NCBI GenBank assembly: GCA_023397505.1
Contig: JAEWUC010000007.1
Coordinates: 372,001-436,000, forward strand
Origin: Bacteroidota bacterium
GTDB lineage: Bacteria > Bacteroidota > Ignavibacteria > Ignavibacteriales > Melioribacteraceae
Direction: 5' to 3'
DNA: 64,000 nt
Shown: piece after piece, positions 17,278 through 24,977 of the stretch
How the letters are laid out: the number at the start of each line of letters is the position of its first letter
Numbering within the stretch: the stretch's first letter is position 1
Program-made: the position numbers and the translations under genes
The notes under the pieces: generated by a model
The model's input: only the letters and a program-made list of their open reading frames with translations
What the model was told of the DNA's origin: nothing
Database searches by the model: none

Positions 17278-17786
17278 AAGCAAAATTAACAAAAGACGGT
17301 TTTATTACAACCACTATAGATGCTGTCATATCTTGGGCCAGAAAAAATTCAGTTTATCCAATGCCTATGGGTATTTCATGCTGTGCAATTGAAATGATAG
17401 CTGCCGCAGACCCCAAATATGATATCTCGCGTTTCGGTTCAGAAGTAATGCGCTTCACACCCCGCCAATGCGATCTTATGATTGTTGCAGGAACAGTTAC
17501 ATATAAAATGGCTCAAGTTGTTAGAAGAATTTATGATCAAATGCCGGAACCAAAATGGGTAATTGCGATGGGTGCTTGTACGTCATCGGGCGGAATGTAC
17601 AGATCTTATAATGTTGTGCAGGGGATTGATCAATTTTTACCGGTTGATGTTTACACAGCCGGATGTCCGCCGCGCCCGGAAAATTTGTTAAATGCATTAA
17701 TGACAATTCAAGCTAAAATAGGAAAAACTAAAGCCCGCGATTTTCAAGACAAACCTATGGTTGATCTCGAACTCGCCGACAATTGA
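17268..17786 (+). CDS. nuoB: NADH-quinone oxidoreductase subunit B
   Basis: A 172-residue subunit carrying iron-sulfur cluster N2, the last electron carrier before quinone. The four ligands are visible as Cys38-Cys39 (GISCCAIEM), Cys104 (GACTSSGG) and Cys133 (GCPPRPE). Also present is the family segment [17 protein letters not shown]. Length is normal. It overlaps nuoA, and nuoC follows after three bases. Confidence 0.95.
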   Translation: MGLEAKLTKDGFITTTIDAVISWARKNSVYPMPMGISCCAIEMIAAADPKYDISRFGSEVMRFTPRQCDLMIVAGTVTYKMAQVVRRIYDQMPEPKWVIAMGACTSSGGMYRSYNVVQGIDQFLPVDVYTAGCPPRPENLLNALMTIQAKIGKTKARDFQDKPMVDLELADN

Positions 17787-17789
17787 TTT

Positions 17790-18284
17790 ATGGATATTAA
17801 AGAATTAATTATATCTAAAATAAAAGAAAAATTCGGGACTTCAGTTTTAGAAGTTTCCGATTTTCGTAGTGATCTTTCGATTACAATTTCTATAGATAAA
17901 ATCCTTGGACTTGCAAGGTTTTTAAAAGAGGATAATGATTTACAATTTGTAATGTGCAAAGATGTAACTGCAATTGACTGGGCTACAAGAAAGAACAGAT
18001 TTTCAACAGTATATCATGTTTATTCTTTTCATTTGAATTTTAATCTGCGTTTGAAAGTTAATATAGAAAGCGATCCGCCGGAGGTTGAAAGCGTTACTTC
18101 AGTATGGCGGAGCGCAGAATGGTATGAAAGAGAAACTTATGATATGTATGGAATTAATTTTCTTAATCATCCGGATTTAAGAAGAATGTATATGCCGGAA
18201 GGTTTTGAATATCATCCTTTGCGAAAAGATTTTCCTGTTCTAGGAATTCCGGGTTCATTACCTCTTCCCAAAATAATTGAGTGA
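17790..18284 (+). CDS. nuoC: NADH-quinone oxidoreductase subunit C (30 kDa)
   Basis: A 164-residue hydrophilic subunit of the peripheral arm of complex I. The signature region is WYERETYDMYGINFLNHPDLRR (about residues 110-131), followed by HPLRKDFPV. The N-terminal half is diverged, as is usual in this subunit. It is separate from nuoD, unlike the fused NuoCD of enterobacteria. Confidence 0.93.
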   Translation: MDIKELIISKIKEKFGTSVLEVSDFRSDLSITISIDKILGLARFLKEDNDLQFVMCKDVTAIDWATRKNRFSTVYHVYSFHLNFNLRLKVNIESDPPEVESVTSVWRSAEWYERETYDMYGINFLNHPDLRRMYMPEGFEYHPLRKDFPVLGIPGSLPLPKIIE

Positions 18285-18285
18285 T

Positions 18286-19536
18286 ATGAGCAAAATTTCA
18301 TCAGTATATAACGACGAAAAGATTTATAAGAAATTGCTGGAAGACCAGAATATTTCCATCGAAGATGCTCTTGAGCATGAGATGGTTATTAATATGGGTC
18401 CGCAACACCCGGCCACACACGGCGTGCTGAGAGTTATCTTAAGATTGGATGGAGAAACAGTTGTTAAAGCGGTTCCTGAACTTGGTTATCTTCACCGCGG
18501 CTACGAAAAAATGGCCGAGGATATGAGTTATGTTGAATTCATTCCTCATACAGACAGACTAGATTATACAGGAACGATGTGCAATAATGTTGCTTATGTT
18601 TTAGCTGTTGAAAAACTTGCAGGGATTGAAGCTCCAAAGCGTGCTCAATACATTCGTATGATTGTTGCCGAACTTTCGCGTCTTGCTGCTCACATGGTCG
18701 CTATCGGCACTTATGCTATGGATGTCGGCGCAGTAACAATGGTCATGTGGACGTTCCGCGAACGCGAACGTATCCAAGAAATTTTTGATAGAGTTGCAGG
18801 CGCTCGTTTTACAACAAGTTATACAAGAATCGGCGGTGTTGCTTCAGATCTCGACGACGAAGCATTGAAAATGATCCGTCATTTTCTTGATACTCTTGAA
18901 CCCGGTTTAAAGGAAATGGATGATTTAATGCTGCACAATAGAATTTTTATTGAGCGGCTTGAAGGTATTGGTGTTTTACCTAAAGAAGATGCAATTGCTC
19001 TCGGTGTAACAGGCCCGAATCTTCGCGCAAGCGGTGTTGAATACGATGTACGCCGCGCTAAGCCGTACTTGTTTTATGATGAAATTGATTTTAAAATTCC
19101 AACATATACCGAAGGCGATTGTTTAGCCCGGTATTTTTTACGAGGTGATGAAGTTAGAGAGAGTGTGAAAATTTTGTATCAATGTCTTGATAAAATTCCT
19201 AATGGCGATATTATTGCAAACGACCCCAAAAGAGTTCTTCCTCATAAAACTGAAATTTATTCAAAGATGGAAGAATTGATTCACGATTTTATGATTATAA
19301 ATTTTGGAATTAATCCACCGGTTGGCGATTCTTTTATGTCTGTAGAAAACCCGAAAGGGGAATTGGGCTTTTATATTGTTAGCGACGGAAAAGGTCATCC
19401 GTGGAAAATGAAAATACGATCACCTTCGTTTTGTAATCTTCAAGCATTAGCACAGATATGTAAAGGACAAATGATTTCTGATGTAATCGCGATTATAGGA
19501 AGTCTCGACCCTGTTATGGGTGAAGCAGATAAATAA
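18286..19536 (+). CDS. nuoD: NADH-quinone oxidoreductase subunit D (49 kDa)
   Basis: A 416-residue subunit forming the quinone pocket with NuoB. ATG 18286 lies two bases after the nuoC stop and is preferred to an in-frame TTG at 18277 that overlaps nuoC. Visible motifs are NMGPQHPATHGVLR (quinone-site His), PELGYLHRGYEKMAE, and a C-terminal YIVSDGKGHPWKMKIRSPSF, ending in SLDPVMGEADK. Its N-terminus is longer than in minimal homologues by about 20 residues. It is followed by a repeat-containing gap before nuoE. Confidence 0.94.
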   Translation: MSKISSVYNDEKIYKKLLEDQNISIEDALEHEMVINMGPQHPATHGVLRVILRLDGETVVKAVPELGYLHRGYEKMAEDMSYVEFIPHTDRLDYTGTMCNNVAYVLAVEKLAGIEAPKRAQYIRMIVAELSRLAAHMVAIGTYAMDVGAVTMVMWTFRERERIQEIFDRVAGARFTTSYTRIGGVASDLDDEALKMIRHFLDTLEPGLKEMDDLMLHNRIFIERLEGIGVLPKEDAIALGVTGPNLRASGVEYDVRRAKPYLFYDEIDFKIPTYTEGDCLARYFLRGDEVRESVKILYQCLDKIPNGDIIANDPKRVLPHKTEIYSKMEELIHDFMIINFGINPPVGDSFMSVENPKGELGFYIVSDGKGHPWKMKIRSPSFCNLQALAQICKGQMISDVIAIIGSLDPVMGEADK

Positions 19537-19581
19537 TACTTTCTCTTATCTGCTTTGCCTCCGGTAGCGCGAGGAAGGCTC

Positions 19582-19636
19582 ATGATTTTATTCTTGATCT
19601 TAATCAAATGAGAGCATGGGCAAGAATAAGATCAAG
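19582..19636. repeat. Palindromic intergenic repeat, family 2, copy b
   Basis: Lies between nuoD and nuoE. TTATTCTTGATCTTA on the left can pair with parts of CAAGAATAAGATCAAG (19621-19636) on the right. The core GAGAGCATGGGCAAGAATAAG matches the family consensus RAGAGCABGGGCRAGAAYAAGA. A G+C-rich piece just before it (about 19557-19580) may belong to another small repeat. Confidence 0.6.
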
Positions 19637-19674
19637 TGCAAGACAAGAAAAAATGAAAAAAATATAGACTGATA

Positions 19675-20148
19675 ATGGAATTCAAATTCACAGAAGAAAA
19701 TCTTAAAAGAATAGAAGAAGTTCGAAAAAAATACCCTACTGCTTTAGCCGCAGTAATGCCTACTGTTTATATCGCCCAAGAACAAAATGGTCATATCAGC
19801 AATGAAGCGATGGAAGAGATAGCTAATGTTCTAGGAATTGATAAGGTTAATGTATTAAGTGTGGTAACTTTTTATACAATGTATCACACAAAACCTATGG
19901 GCAAATATCATATTCAAGTATGTACAAATGTATCGTGCATGCTTCGGGGCGGTTACGAAATTTGGGATCAGATAAAAGCAAAGTACGGGCTTGAGCATAT
20001 GCAGGTTTCGCCCGATGGTAAATATTCACTCGAAGAGGTTGAATGTATGGGCGCTTGCGGTTATGCACCAATGATCGCAATCAATGAGGATTTTTTTGAA
20101 AATCTAACTAAAGAAAAAGTTGAAGAAATATTGGACGCGCTTAAATAA
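19675..20148 (+). CDS. nuoE: NADH-quinone oxidoreductase subunit E (24 kDa)
   Basis: A 157-residue thioredoxin-like [2Fe-2S] subunit. The ligands are Cys83 and Cys88 (VCTNVSCML) and Cys124 and Cys128 (ECMGACGYAP). The N-terminal helical part (KYPTALAAVMPTVYIAQEQNG) is typical. Together with NuoF it oxidises NADH. Its last base is the first base of nuoF (TAATG). Confidence 0.94.
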   Translation: MEFKFTEENLKRIEEVRKKYPTALAAVMPTVYIAQEQNGHISNEAMEEIANVLGIDKVNVLSVVTFYTMYHTKPMGKYHIQVCTNVSCMLRGGYEIWDQIKAKYGLEHMQVSPDGKYSLEEVECMGACGYAPMIAINEDFFENLTKEKVEEILDALK

Positions 20149-21470
20149 TGGAAAAAATTGTTCTACCCGAAATACAGAATTTTGATCAGATAGAAGTTTA
20201 TCTTTCAAATGGCGGGTTTGATTCTGCTAAAAAAGCTTTTTCACAAACTCCCGATGAAATTATTGATCAAGTAAAAAAATCCGGGTTGCGCGGACGCGGC
20301 GGTGCAGCCTTTTCAACCGGTTTGAAATGGAGCTTCATGCCTAAGACAACCGATAAACCTAAATACCTTTGCATTAATGGTGATGAAAGCGAACCGGGTT
20401 CATTTAAAGACAGACAAATCTTTGAAGATAATCCTTTCCAGCTTATTGAAGGAATTATAATTACATGTTATGCTATCGGCGCAAACACTGCATATTTATA
20501 CATACGAGGTGAGTATCATAAGTGGATAAAATTGATGCAAAAAGCCGTTGATATTGCTTATGAAAAAGGCTTTCTCGGCGACGCGATGAAACAAACTTTT
20601 GGAATTGAGTTTTCATGTAATTTATACATACATAAAGGTGCGGGCGCCTACATTTGCGGCGAAGAATCCTCATTGATGAACTCAATCGAAGGTTACCGGG
20701 GCTATCCGCGTGTTAAACCGCCTTTCCCTGCACAAAGGGGACTCTGGGGCTGCCCAACGACAATTAATAACGTAGAGACGATTACAAACATTCCTGCCAT
20801 TATAAAAAACGGTTGGGAATGGTTTTCGAAAATTGGAGCGCCAAAACATCCCGGTACAATTTTATACGGCATCAGCGGACACGTTAATAAACCAGGTGTG
20901 TACGAATTGCCGACTGGAATTTTATTGACGGAATTGATTTATAATGTTGCTGGTGGAGTACCAGGCAATAAAAAAATTAAATGTGTAATACCCGGCGGTT
21001 CTTCTATGCCTCCTTTGCGCGGCGATCAACTTGAAGGCGTTCGTATGGATGCCGAAGGTTTGAAAGAAGCAGGTTCTGCAATTGGTACGGCTGGTGTAAT
21101 GGTTATGGATGAAGATACAAATCTGTTAAAAGTATTATTACGGATAGCACATTTTTATCATCATGAAAGCTGCGGACAGTGCACTCCATGCCGCGAAGGT
21201 ACGGGCTGGATGGAAAAAACTTTACATAGAATTGAAGAAGGACACGGTACATCTAAAGACCTTGATTTGCTTTGCGATGTTGCAAATCATATTGAAGGAA
21301 ATACAATTTGCGCTCTCGGTGATGCTGCTGCATGGCCTGTTAAATTTATGATTACAAGATTCAGAGATGAATTTGAAAAATATGTTAAGAAAGAAGTATC
21401 AATACCGGTACCAAACAAAGTTCATTCAATGAGAGAGACGGCCGTACCCCTAACGAATTTGTTTAAGTAA
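20148..21470 (+). CDS. nuoF: NADH-quinone oxidoreductase subunit F (51 kDa)
   Basis: A 440-residue subunit that binds NADH, FMN and a [4Fe-4S] cluster. The glycine-rich nucleotide loop is GLRGRGGAAFSTG (residues 46-58), and GDESEPGSFKDR and GAYICGEESSLMNS follow. The cluster ligands are Cys342, Cys345, Cys348 (SCGQCTPCREG) and Cys388 (NTICALGD). No nuoG or membrane-arm genes follow, so the rest of complex I must be encoded elsewhere. A terminator at 21485-21514 ends the transcript. Confidence 0.95.
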   Translation: MEKIVLPEIQNFDQIEVYLSNGGFDSAKKAFSQTPDEIIDQVKKSGLRGRGGAAFSTGLKWSFMPKTTDKPKYLCINGDESEPGSFKDRQIFEDNPFQLIEGIIITCYAIGANTAYLYIRGEYHKWIKLMQKAVDIAYEKGFLGDAMKQTFGIEFSCNLYIHKGAGAYICGEESSLMNSIEGYRGYPRVKPPFPAQRGLWGCPTTINNVETITNIPAIIKNGWEWFSKIGAPKHPGTILYGISGHVNKPGVYELPTGILLTELIYNVAGGVPGNKKIKCVIPGGSSMPPLRGDQLEGVRMDAEGLKEAGSAIGTAGVMVMDEDTNLLKVLLRIAHFYHHESCGQCTPCREGTGWMEKTLHRIEEGHGTSKDLDLLCDVANHIEGNTICALGDAAAWPVKFMITRFRDEFEKYVKKEVSIPVPNKVHSMRETAVPLTNLFK

Positions 21471-21484
21471 TTCATTAAACTCGT

Positions 21485-21514
21485 AGAGGCGAGTCGATGA
21501 TTCGCCTCTTTTAT
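21485..21514 (+). terminator. Rho-independent terminator of the nuo operon
   Basis: AGAGGCGA (21485-21492) pairs with TCGCCTCT (21502-21509) and is followed by a T-rich run. It lies 15 bases after the nuoF stop. Confidence 0.8.
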
Positions 21515-21581
21515 TTTGTATTGTTTCATTATAAAAACCTTCAATAAATTGAAAAAAACATTAATAATATCCGGTCATGGT

Positions 21582-21612
21582 TTTGATTTTATTTTCATTT
21601 TCCATAGATTTG
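21582..21612 (+). promoter_or_regulatory. Promoter of tRNA-Phe (Bacteroidetes-type consensus)
   Basis: TTTG at 21582-21585, exactly 19 bases, then TAGATTTG at 21605-21612. This is a perfect match to the TTTG-N19-TAnnTTTG housekeeping promoter known from Bacteroidetes. It lies 22 bases before the tRNA, a sensible distance for a short leader. Confidence 0.75.
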
Positions 21613-21634
21613 TCCCACAAATTTTGAAAGACAC

Positions 21635-21710
21635 GGGCAGATAGCTCAGTCGGTAGAGCAAAGGACTGAAAATCCTTGTGTCGGCGGTTCAATTCCGTCT
21701 CTGCCCACCA
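21635..21710 (+). tRNA. tRNA-Phe (GAA anticodon)
   Basis: A 76-base cloverleaf with CCA encoded. Acceptor arms are GGGCAGA and TCTGCCC with discriminator A. The D stem is GCTC/GAGC, the anticodon stem AAGGA/TCCTT with loop CTGAAAA (anticodon GAA), and the T stem GGCGG/CCGTC with loop TTCAATT. It has its own promoter upstream and a terminator directly after the CCA. Confidence 0.97.
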
Positions 21711-21736
21711 AAAAGGAAACGAGAGTTTCCTTTTTT
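21711..21736 (+). terminator. Rho-independent terminator of tRNA-Phe
   Basis: AAAAGGAAAC, loop GAGA, GTTTCCTTTT and two further Ts, starting immediately after the CCA end of the tRNA. Confidence 0.85.
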
Positions 21737-21775
21737 GATTTTAAAATCATTCGATTTGCAAAATTTTTTGTGTTA

Positions 21776-21860
21776 GCGGTTCGATGTAGCTTGCCTCGAC
21801 GGAATGAAATGAAGGCGGGCCTCTGCCCACGAAAAGGAAGTATTTAGCTTCCTTTTTTAA
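21776..21860 (+). repeat. Degenerate copy of the tRNA-Phe 3' end plus terminator, with an inserted palindrome
   Basis: GCGGTTC (21776-21782) and TCTGCCCAC (21822-21830) repeat the T-arm and acceptor end of tRNA-Phe. AAAAGGAAG...CTTCCTTTTTT (21832-21858) repeats its terminator with a changed loop. Between the two tRNA pieces sits about 35 bases with GCTTGCCTCG and AAGGCGGG, sequences also found together in the repeat inside rsmE. No 5' half of a tRNA is present, so this is a relic, not a gene. Confidence 0.65.
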
Positions 21861-22009
21861 TTTTAAATGAATGTATTAATAGATATATAAAACATGCAAG
21901 ACCAGCAAAAAAATTAGATACTGAAAAGTGGTCCATTTCAAATCATTTACGCAGAAAAATGATTTGAGAATTCTATTGATAGGGAAGGATAATTTATCTA
22001 ATAATGAAT
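21861..22009. other. Non-coding spacer before the SET-domain gene
   Basis: This is the end of the gene-poor stretch 21471-22009, whose other contents (terminators, promoter, tRNA, degenerate repeat) are listed separately. I see only AT-rich sequence here, with no convincing ORF, RNA or terminator for the minus-strand gene. Confidence 0.5.
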
Positions 22010-22477
22010 TTATACTGCTATCTTCTTTTTCTCACTACACTGGCTGCAATTGCAATATTCATAAATTTCATCGTATTCATAATCTATTGTTAATTCTTCT
22101 CCGGCTAAAATATCTACCGAAGCTATCAAAGAAAGCGTTGTATCGTCACCGTCGTCAATGTAACATTTGGGATTGCAATCATGATTAATAAAGCGTAGAA
22201 AATTTTTACTAACATCAATATAATTTGTATCGCTGTGCCAAAAAATATAATTATTACTTTCATCTTCTTCCCTGCGTACACATTCATCTTCATCAATGAA
22301 TTCGCCTTCAATTTTACAAATATATGTGTCTTCGGGTATGTCTTTTTTGGCAAATAAACCTTTGCCGTGCACAAGGGATTCTTTTATTTCTATAAACTCA
22401 TTATCAAAATTGCATGTCATGTTCATAAGAGTAAAATATTCGTTAATGAAAAAAATGTTTTTGGGATGATTCATCAT
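22010..22477 (-). CDS. SET-domain protein (putative protein-lysine methyltransferase)
   Basis: A 155-residue stand-alone SET domain. It shows GKGLFAKKDIPEDTYI (SAM-binding start, after HG), RFINHDCNPKC (the NHxCxPN-type pseudoknot motif) and GEELTIDYEYDE, followed by CNCSQC, like the post-SET zinc site (CxCxxxxC) of eukaryotic histone methyltransferases. The start is uncertain: ATG 22477 is used, but 22426 or 22420 would still keep the whole domain. SET proteins methylate lysines in proteins; bacterial targets are mostly unknown. It stands alone on the minus strand between tRNA-Phe and purC, a position compatible with acquisition by transfer. Confidence 0.85.
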   Translation of the reverse strand: MMNHPKNIFFINEYFTLMNMTCNFDNEFIEIKESLVHGKGLFAKKDIPEDTYICKIEGEFIDEDECVRREEDESNNYIFWHSDTNYIDVSKNFLRFINHDCNPKCYIDDGDDTTLSLIASVDILAGEELTIDYEYDEIYEYCNCSQCSEKKKIAV

Positions 22478-22661
22478 CAATTTGGATTAAAACCGCGTGC
22501 AAAGATATAGAAAAAATATGCATGTACATAAAAATTTTTTTAATTGATGAAACATATGATTAGACCTTTAAAAACAAATCAAGGTTAGACTGATTCATGT
22601 CTAAAAGTAGATTATAAGAACATTTTGGTGAGATTGAGCCTTTATTTAATTTTAGTTCAAT

Positions 22662-22693
22662 GTTGAATCCCTTTGCCTCTCTCTTTATATTTA
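22662..22693 (+). promoter_or_regulatory. Candidate promoter of purC
   Basis: GTTG (22662-22665), 20 bases, TATATTTA (22686-22693). Each box is one base off the TTTG / TAnnTTTG consensus. It lies 23 bases before the chosen purC start, and its position supports the downstream ATG. Confidence 0.35.
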
Positions 22694-22716
22694 ACAACCA
22701 AAATCTAAGAGAAAAC

Positions 22717-23616
22717 ATGTCGGCTAAAGTTATAACCCAAACCAATTTTAGTAACCTAAAATTATTAAAACGCGGTAAAGTTCGAGATTTATATGAACTT
22801 AGTGATTATTATCTAATTGTTTCCACAGACCGTCTCTCAGCTTTCGATGTAATCATGAATGAGGGAATTCCTTATAAAGGAATTATTTTAAATCAGATTT
22901 CAAACTTTTGGTTTGAATTTTCAAAAGATCTAATTGAGAACCATATAGTTTCAACAAATGTTGATGAATATCCAAAAGAATGTAAACCACATTCGGAGGA
23001 TTTAAGAGGCAGATCAATGCTTGTAAAAAAAGCTGAACTAATTCCTATTGAATGTATTGTTAGAGGATATATCACCGGATCCGGACTTATTGATTATAAA
23101 AACACAGGAAGTATTTGCGGAATAAAACTACCTGAAGGTTTGGTCGAATCGGAAAAATTGCCAGAACCGATTTTTACTCCTTCTACAAAAGCTGAAATAG
23201 GTTTACACGACGAAAATATTTCAGAGGATAAAGCTGCATCGATTATAGGCAAGGAAGCTTTGGACACTATAAAAAATGCAACATTAAATATTTATAAAAA
23301 AGCTTCGGAGTATGCCTTAACAAAAGGAATTATTATTGCCGATACTAAAATGGAGTTCGGTTATTTTAATGGCAAGATTATTTTAATTGATGAATTGCTG
23401 ACGCCGGATTCATCAAGATTTTGGCCTTTAAATGAATATGAAAAGGGAAGAGTGCAGAATAGTTTCGATAAGCAATATGTCCGCAATTATTTGCTCGATA
23501 TTAAATTCAACAAACAACCGCCCGCGCCGCCGCTTCCGCAAGAAGTTATTTTGAATACGAGCAGGAAATATCAAGAAGCATTATATATTCTTACAGGAGA
23601 AAAAATCTCCGGATGA
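22717..23616 (+). CDS. purC: Phosphoribosylaminoimidazole-succinocarboxamide synthase
   Basis: A 299-residue SAICAR synthase, joining aspartate to CAIR in purine synthesis. Motifs are [11 protein letters not shown] (ATP loop), [33 protein letters not shown], and [29 protein letters not shown]. The frame is open back to 22660, but family similarity starts only after the ATG at 22717, which also lies just downstream of AGAGA and of a promoter-like pair of boxes. It overlaps the next gene by four bases. purD lies about 9 kb downstream rather than adjacent. Confidence 0.95.
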   Translation: MSAKVITQTNFSNLKLLKRGKVRDLYELSDYYLIVSTDRLSAFDVIMNEGIPYKGIILNQISNFWFEFSKDLIENHIVSTNVDEYPKECKPHSEDLRGRSMLVKKAELIPIECIVRGYITGSGLIDYKNTGSICGIKLPEGLVESEKLPEPIFTPSTKAEIGLHDENISEDKAASIIGKEALDTIKNATLNIYKKASEYALTKGIIIADTKMEFGYFNGKIILIDELLTPDSSRFWPLNEYEKGRVQNSFDKQYVRNYLLDIKFNKQPPAPPLPQEVILNTSRKYQEALYILTGEKISG

Positions 23617-23900
23617 CGCCGGTTCAAATCAAAATAAAAAATCAATTTCTTTTCATAAGATGGGATGATAATTCCGAAAGTCTAATTAAACTTGTAAATC
23701 TTAGAAGAGAATGTCCGTGCGCTTTATGCGAAGCTGAAAGAAAAGAACAATCAACTACTTATGTTCCAATCTATTCGGTTGAACAGCTAAATGTAAAAAA
23801 TATTCAGATTGTTGGTAATTATGCGATTGGTATAAATTGGAAAGATGAACATAATACCGGGATTTATACATTCGATCATTTGAAAAAAATAACAGCTTAG
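23613..23900 (+). CDS. DUF971-family protein
   Basis: A 95-residue protein covering one DUF971 domain. It shows [25 protein letters not shown], and the CPCxxC cysteines suggest metal binding. The domain also occurs at the N-terminus of gamma-butyrobetaine hydroxylases and in proteins linked to iron-sulfur assembly; its stand-alone role is not established. It overlaps purC by ATGA and precedes pgsA by 18 bases, so it is probably in the same transcript. Confidence 0.8.
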   Translation: MTPVQIKIKNQFLFIRWDDNSESLIKLVNLRRECPCALCEAERKEQSTTYVPIYSVEQLNVKNIQIVGNYAIGINWKDEHNTGIYTFDHLKKITA

Positions 23901-23918
23901 ATAATTGCAAAGAGAATA

Positions 23919-24515
23919 ATGGTTTTACCAAATCAATTAACTGTACTTAGAATAATATTAACACCGGTTTTCCTTTTCCTATTTTTATCGGGAGAACCCT
24001 TACTGATACAAATATCCTTTGTTGTGTTTATTATAGCTGCAATCACAGATTGGTATGACGGCTGGCTTGCCCGTAAATTCAATTACATTACGGAATGGGG
24101 AAAGTTTATGGATCCCTTAGCGGATAAAATTTTGACTTCTACCGCATTTCTTGGTTTTGTGTTTGTAGGAATTCTTGATTTATGGATGGTTATCTTAATT
24201 ATTGTACGAGATTTATTAATAACCGGGTTGCGTTCGTACGCTGAATATAGAAAAGTAACATTTTCAACTTCAACTTCCGCAAAGTGGAAAACATTTTTAC
24301 AAATGTTTTTCCTTTATTATTTATTGCTTGTTTTTACCGCCAGTACGTTTGAATCTTTTTATTTAAATTATAAAAACATCTTCGGCATTTTGCTTGATCA
24401 TAATTTAATATTTTGGCTTATGCTGTTTATAACATTTTTTACTGTTTTTACCGGTATAACCTATTTTATTAATAATAGATTCTTAATTAAAAGACTTTTT
24501 AGCAGTGAAAATTAA
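23919..24515 (+). CDS. pgsA: CDP-diacylglycerol-glycerol-3-phosphate 3-phosphatidyltransferase
   Basis: A 198-residue inner-membrane enzyme making phosphatidylglycerophosphate. The CDP-alcohol phosphotransferase motif DG(x2)AR(x8)G(x3)D(x3)D is complete in the segment DWYDGWLARKF...GKFMDPLADK (about residues 46-72). Several hydrophobic segments flank it. It overlaps pgpA by 11 bases; the two act in succession to make phosphatidylglycerol. Confidence 0.93.
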   Translation: MVLPNQLTVLRIILTPVFLFLFLSGEPLLIQISFVVFIIAAITDWYDGWLARKFNYITEWGKFMDPLADKILTSTAFLGFVFVGILDLWMVILIIVRDLLITGLRSYAEYRKVTFSTSTSAKWKTFLQMFFLYYLLLVFTASTFESFYLNYKNIFGILLDHNLIFWLMLFITFFTVFTGITYFINNRFLIKRLFSSEN

Positions 24516-24969
24516 TTTTCTTGAAAAAATTATCGGTTCCGGTTTATATACAGGCTTTATACCTAAAGCCTCTGGAACATTCGCAAGTTTTGCAGCATTG
24601 TTATTGTTTTTAATTCCGGGTTTCGAAAATCCTTCATTGATGATTTTTTTGATCTCATTTTTTATACTAGCCGGTGTTCCAATTGCCGTCAAGTTTGAAA
24701 AAGTTTACGGTAATGATCCTTCTCAATATACACTTGATGAATTTATCGGTATGTGGATTACACTTCTTTTCATCCCCAAGAAAATATGGTGGCTTGTTCC
24801 GGCATTTCTTATTTGGCGATTTATGGATATTGTTAAACCATACCCGGCAAGAAAACTTGAATCTGTTCCAAATGGCTGGGGAGTAATTTTGGACGATGTT
24901 ATGGCCGGGATTTATTCTTTTATGATTATTCAATTAATTATATATGTTTATAATCTATTCATAAAATAA
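24505..24969 (+). CDS. pgpA: Phosphatidylglycerophosphatase A
   Basis: A 154-residue membrane phosphatase starting at GTG 24505 inside the end of pgsA. Family motifs are GSGLYTGFIPKASGTFAS at the N-terminus, DPSQYTLDEFIGMW (acidic catalytic residues), and FRIxDIxKP-like WRFMDIVKPYPARKLE. It removes the phosphate from phosphatidylglycerophosphate, completing the step begun by PgsA. Confidence 0.92.
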   Translation: MKINFLEKIIGSGLYTGFIPKASGTFASFAALLLFLIPGFENPSLMIFLISFFILAGVPIAVKFEKVYGNDPSQYTLDEFIGMWITLLFIPKKIWWLVPAFLIWRFMDIVKPYPARKLESVPNGWGVILDDVMAGIYSFMIIQLIIYVYNLFIK

Positions 24970-24977
24970 ATGGTAAA

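Noticed and set aside
21776..21860. Second tRNA gene
   Set aside because: Only fragments of the 3' half are present, with a foreign palindrome in the T arm and no D or anticodon arm.
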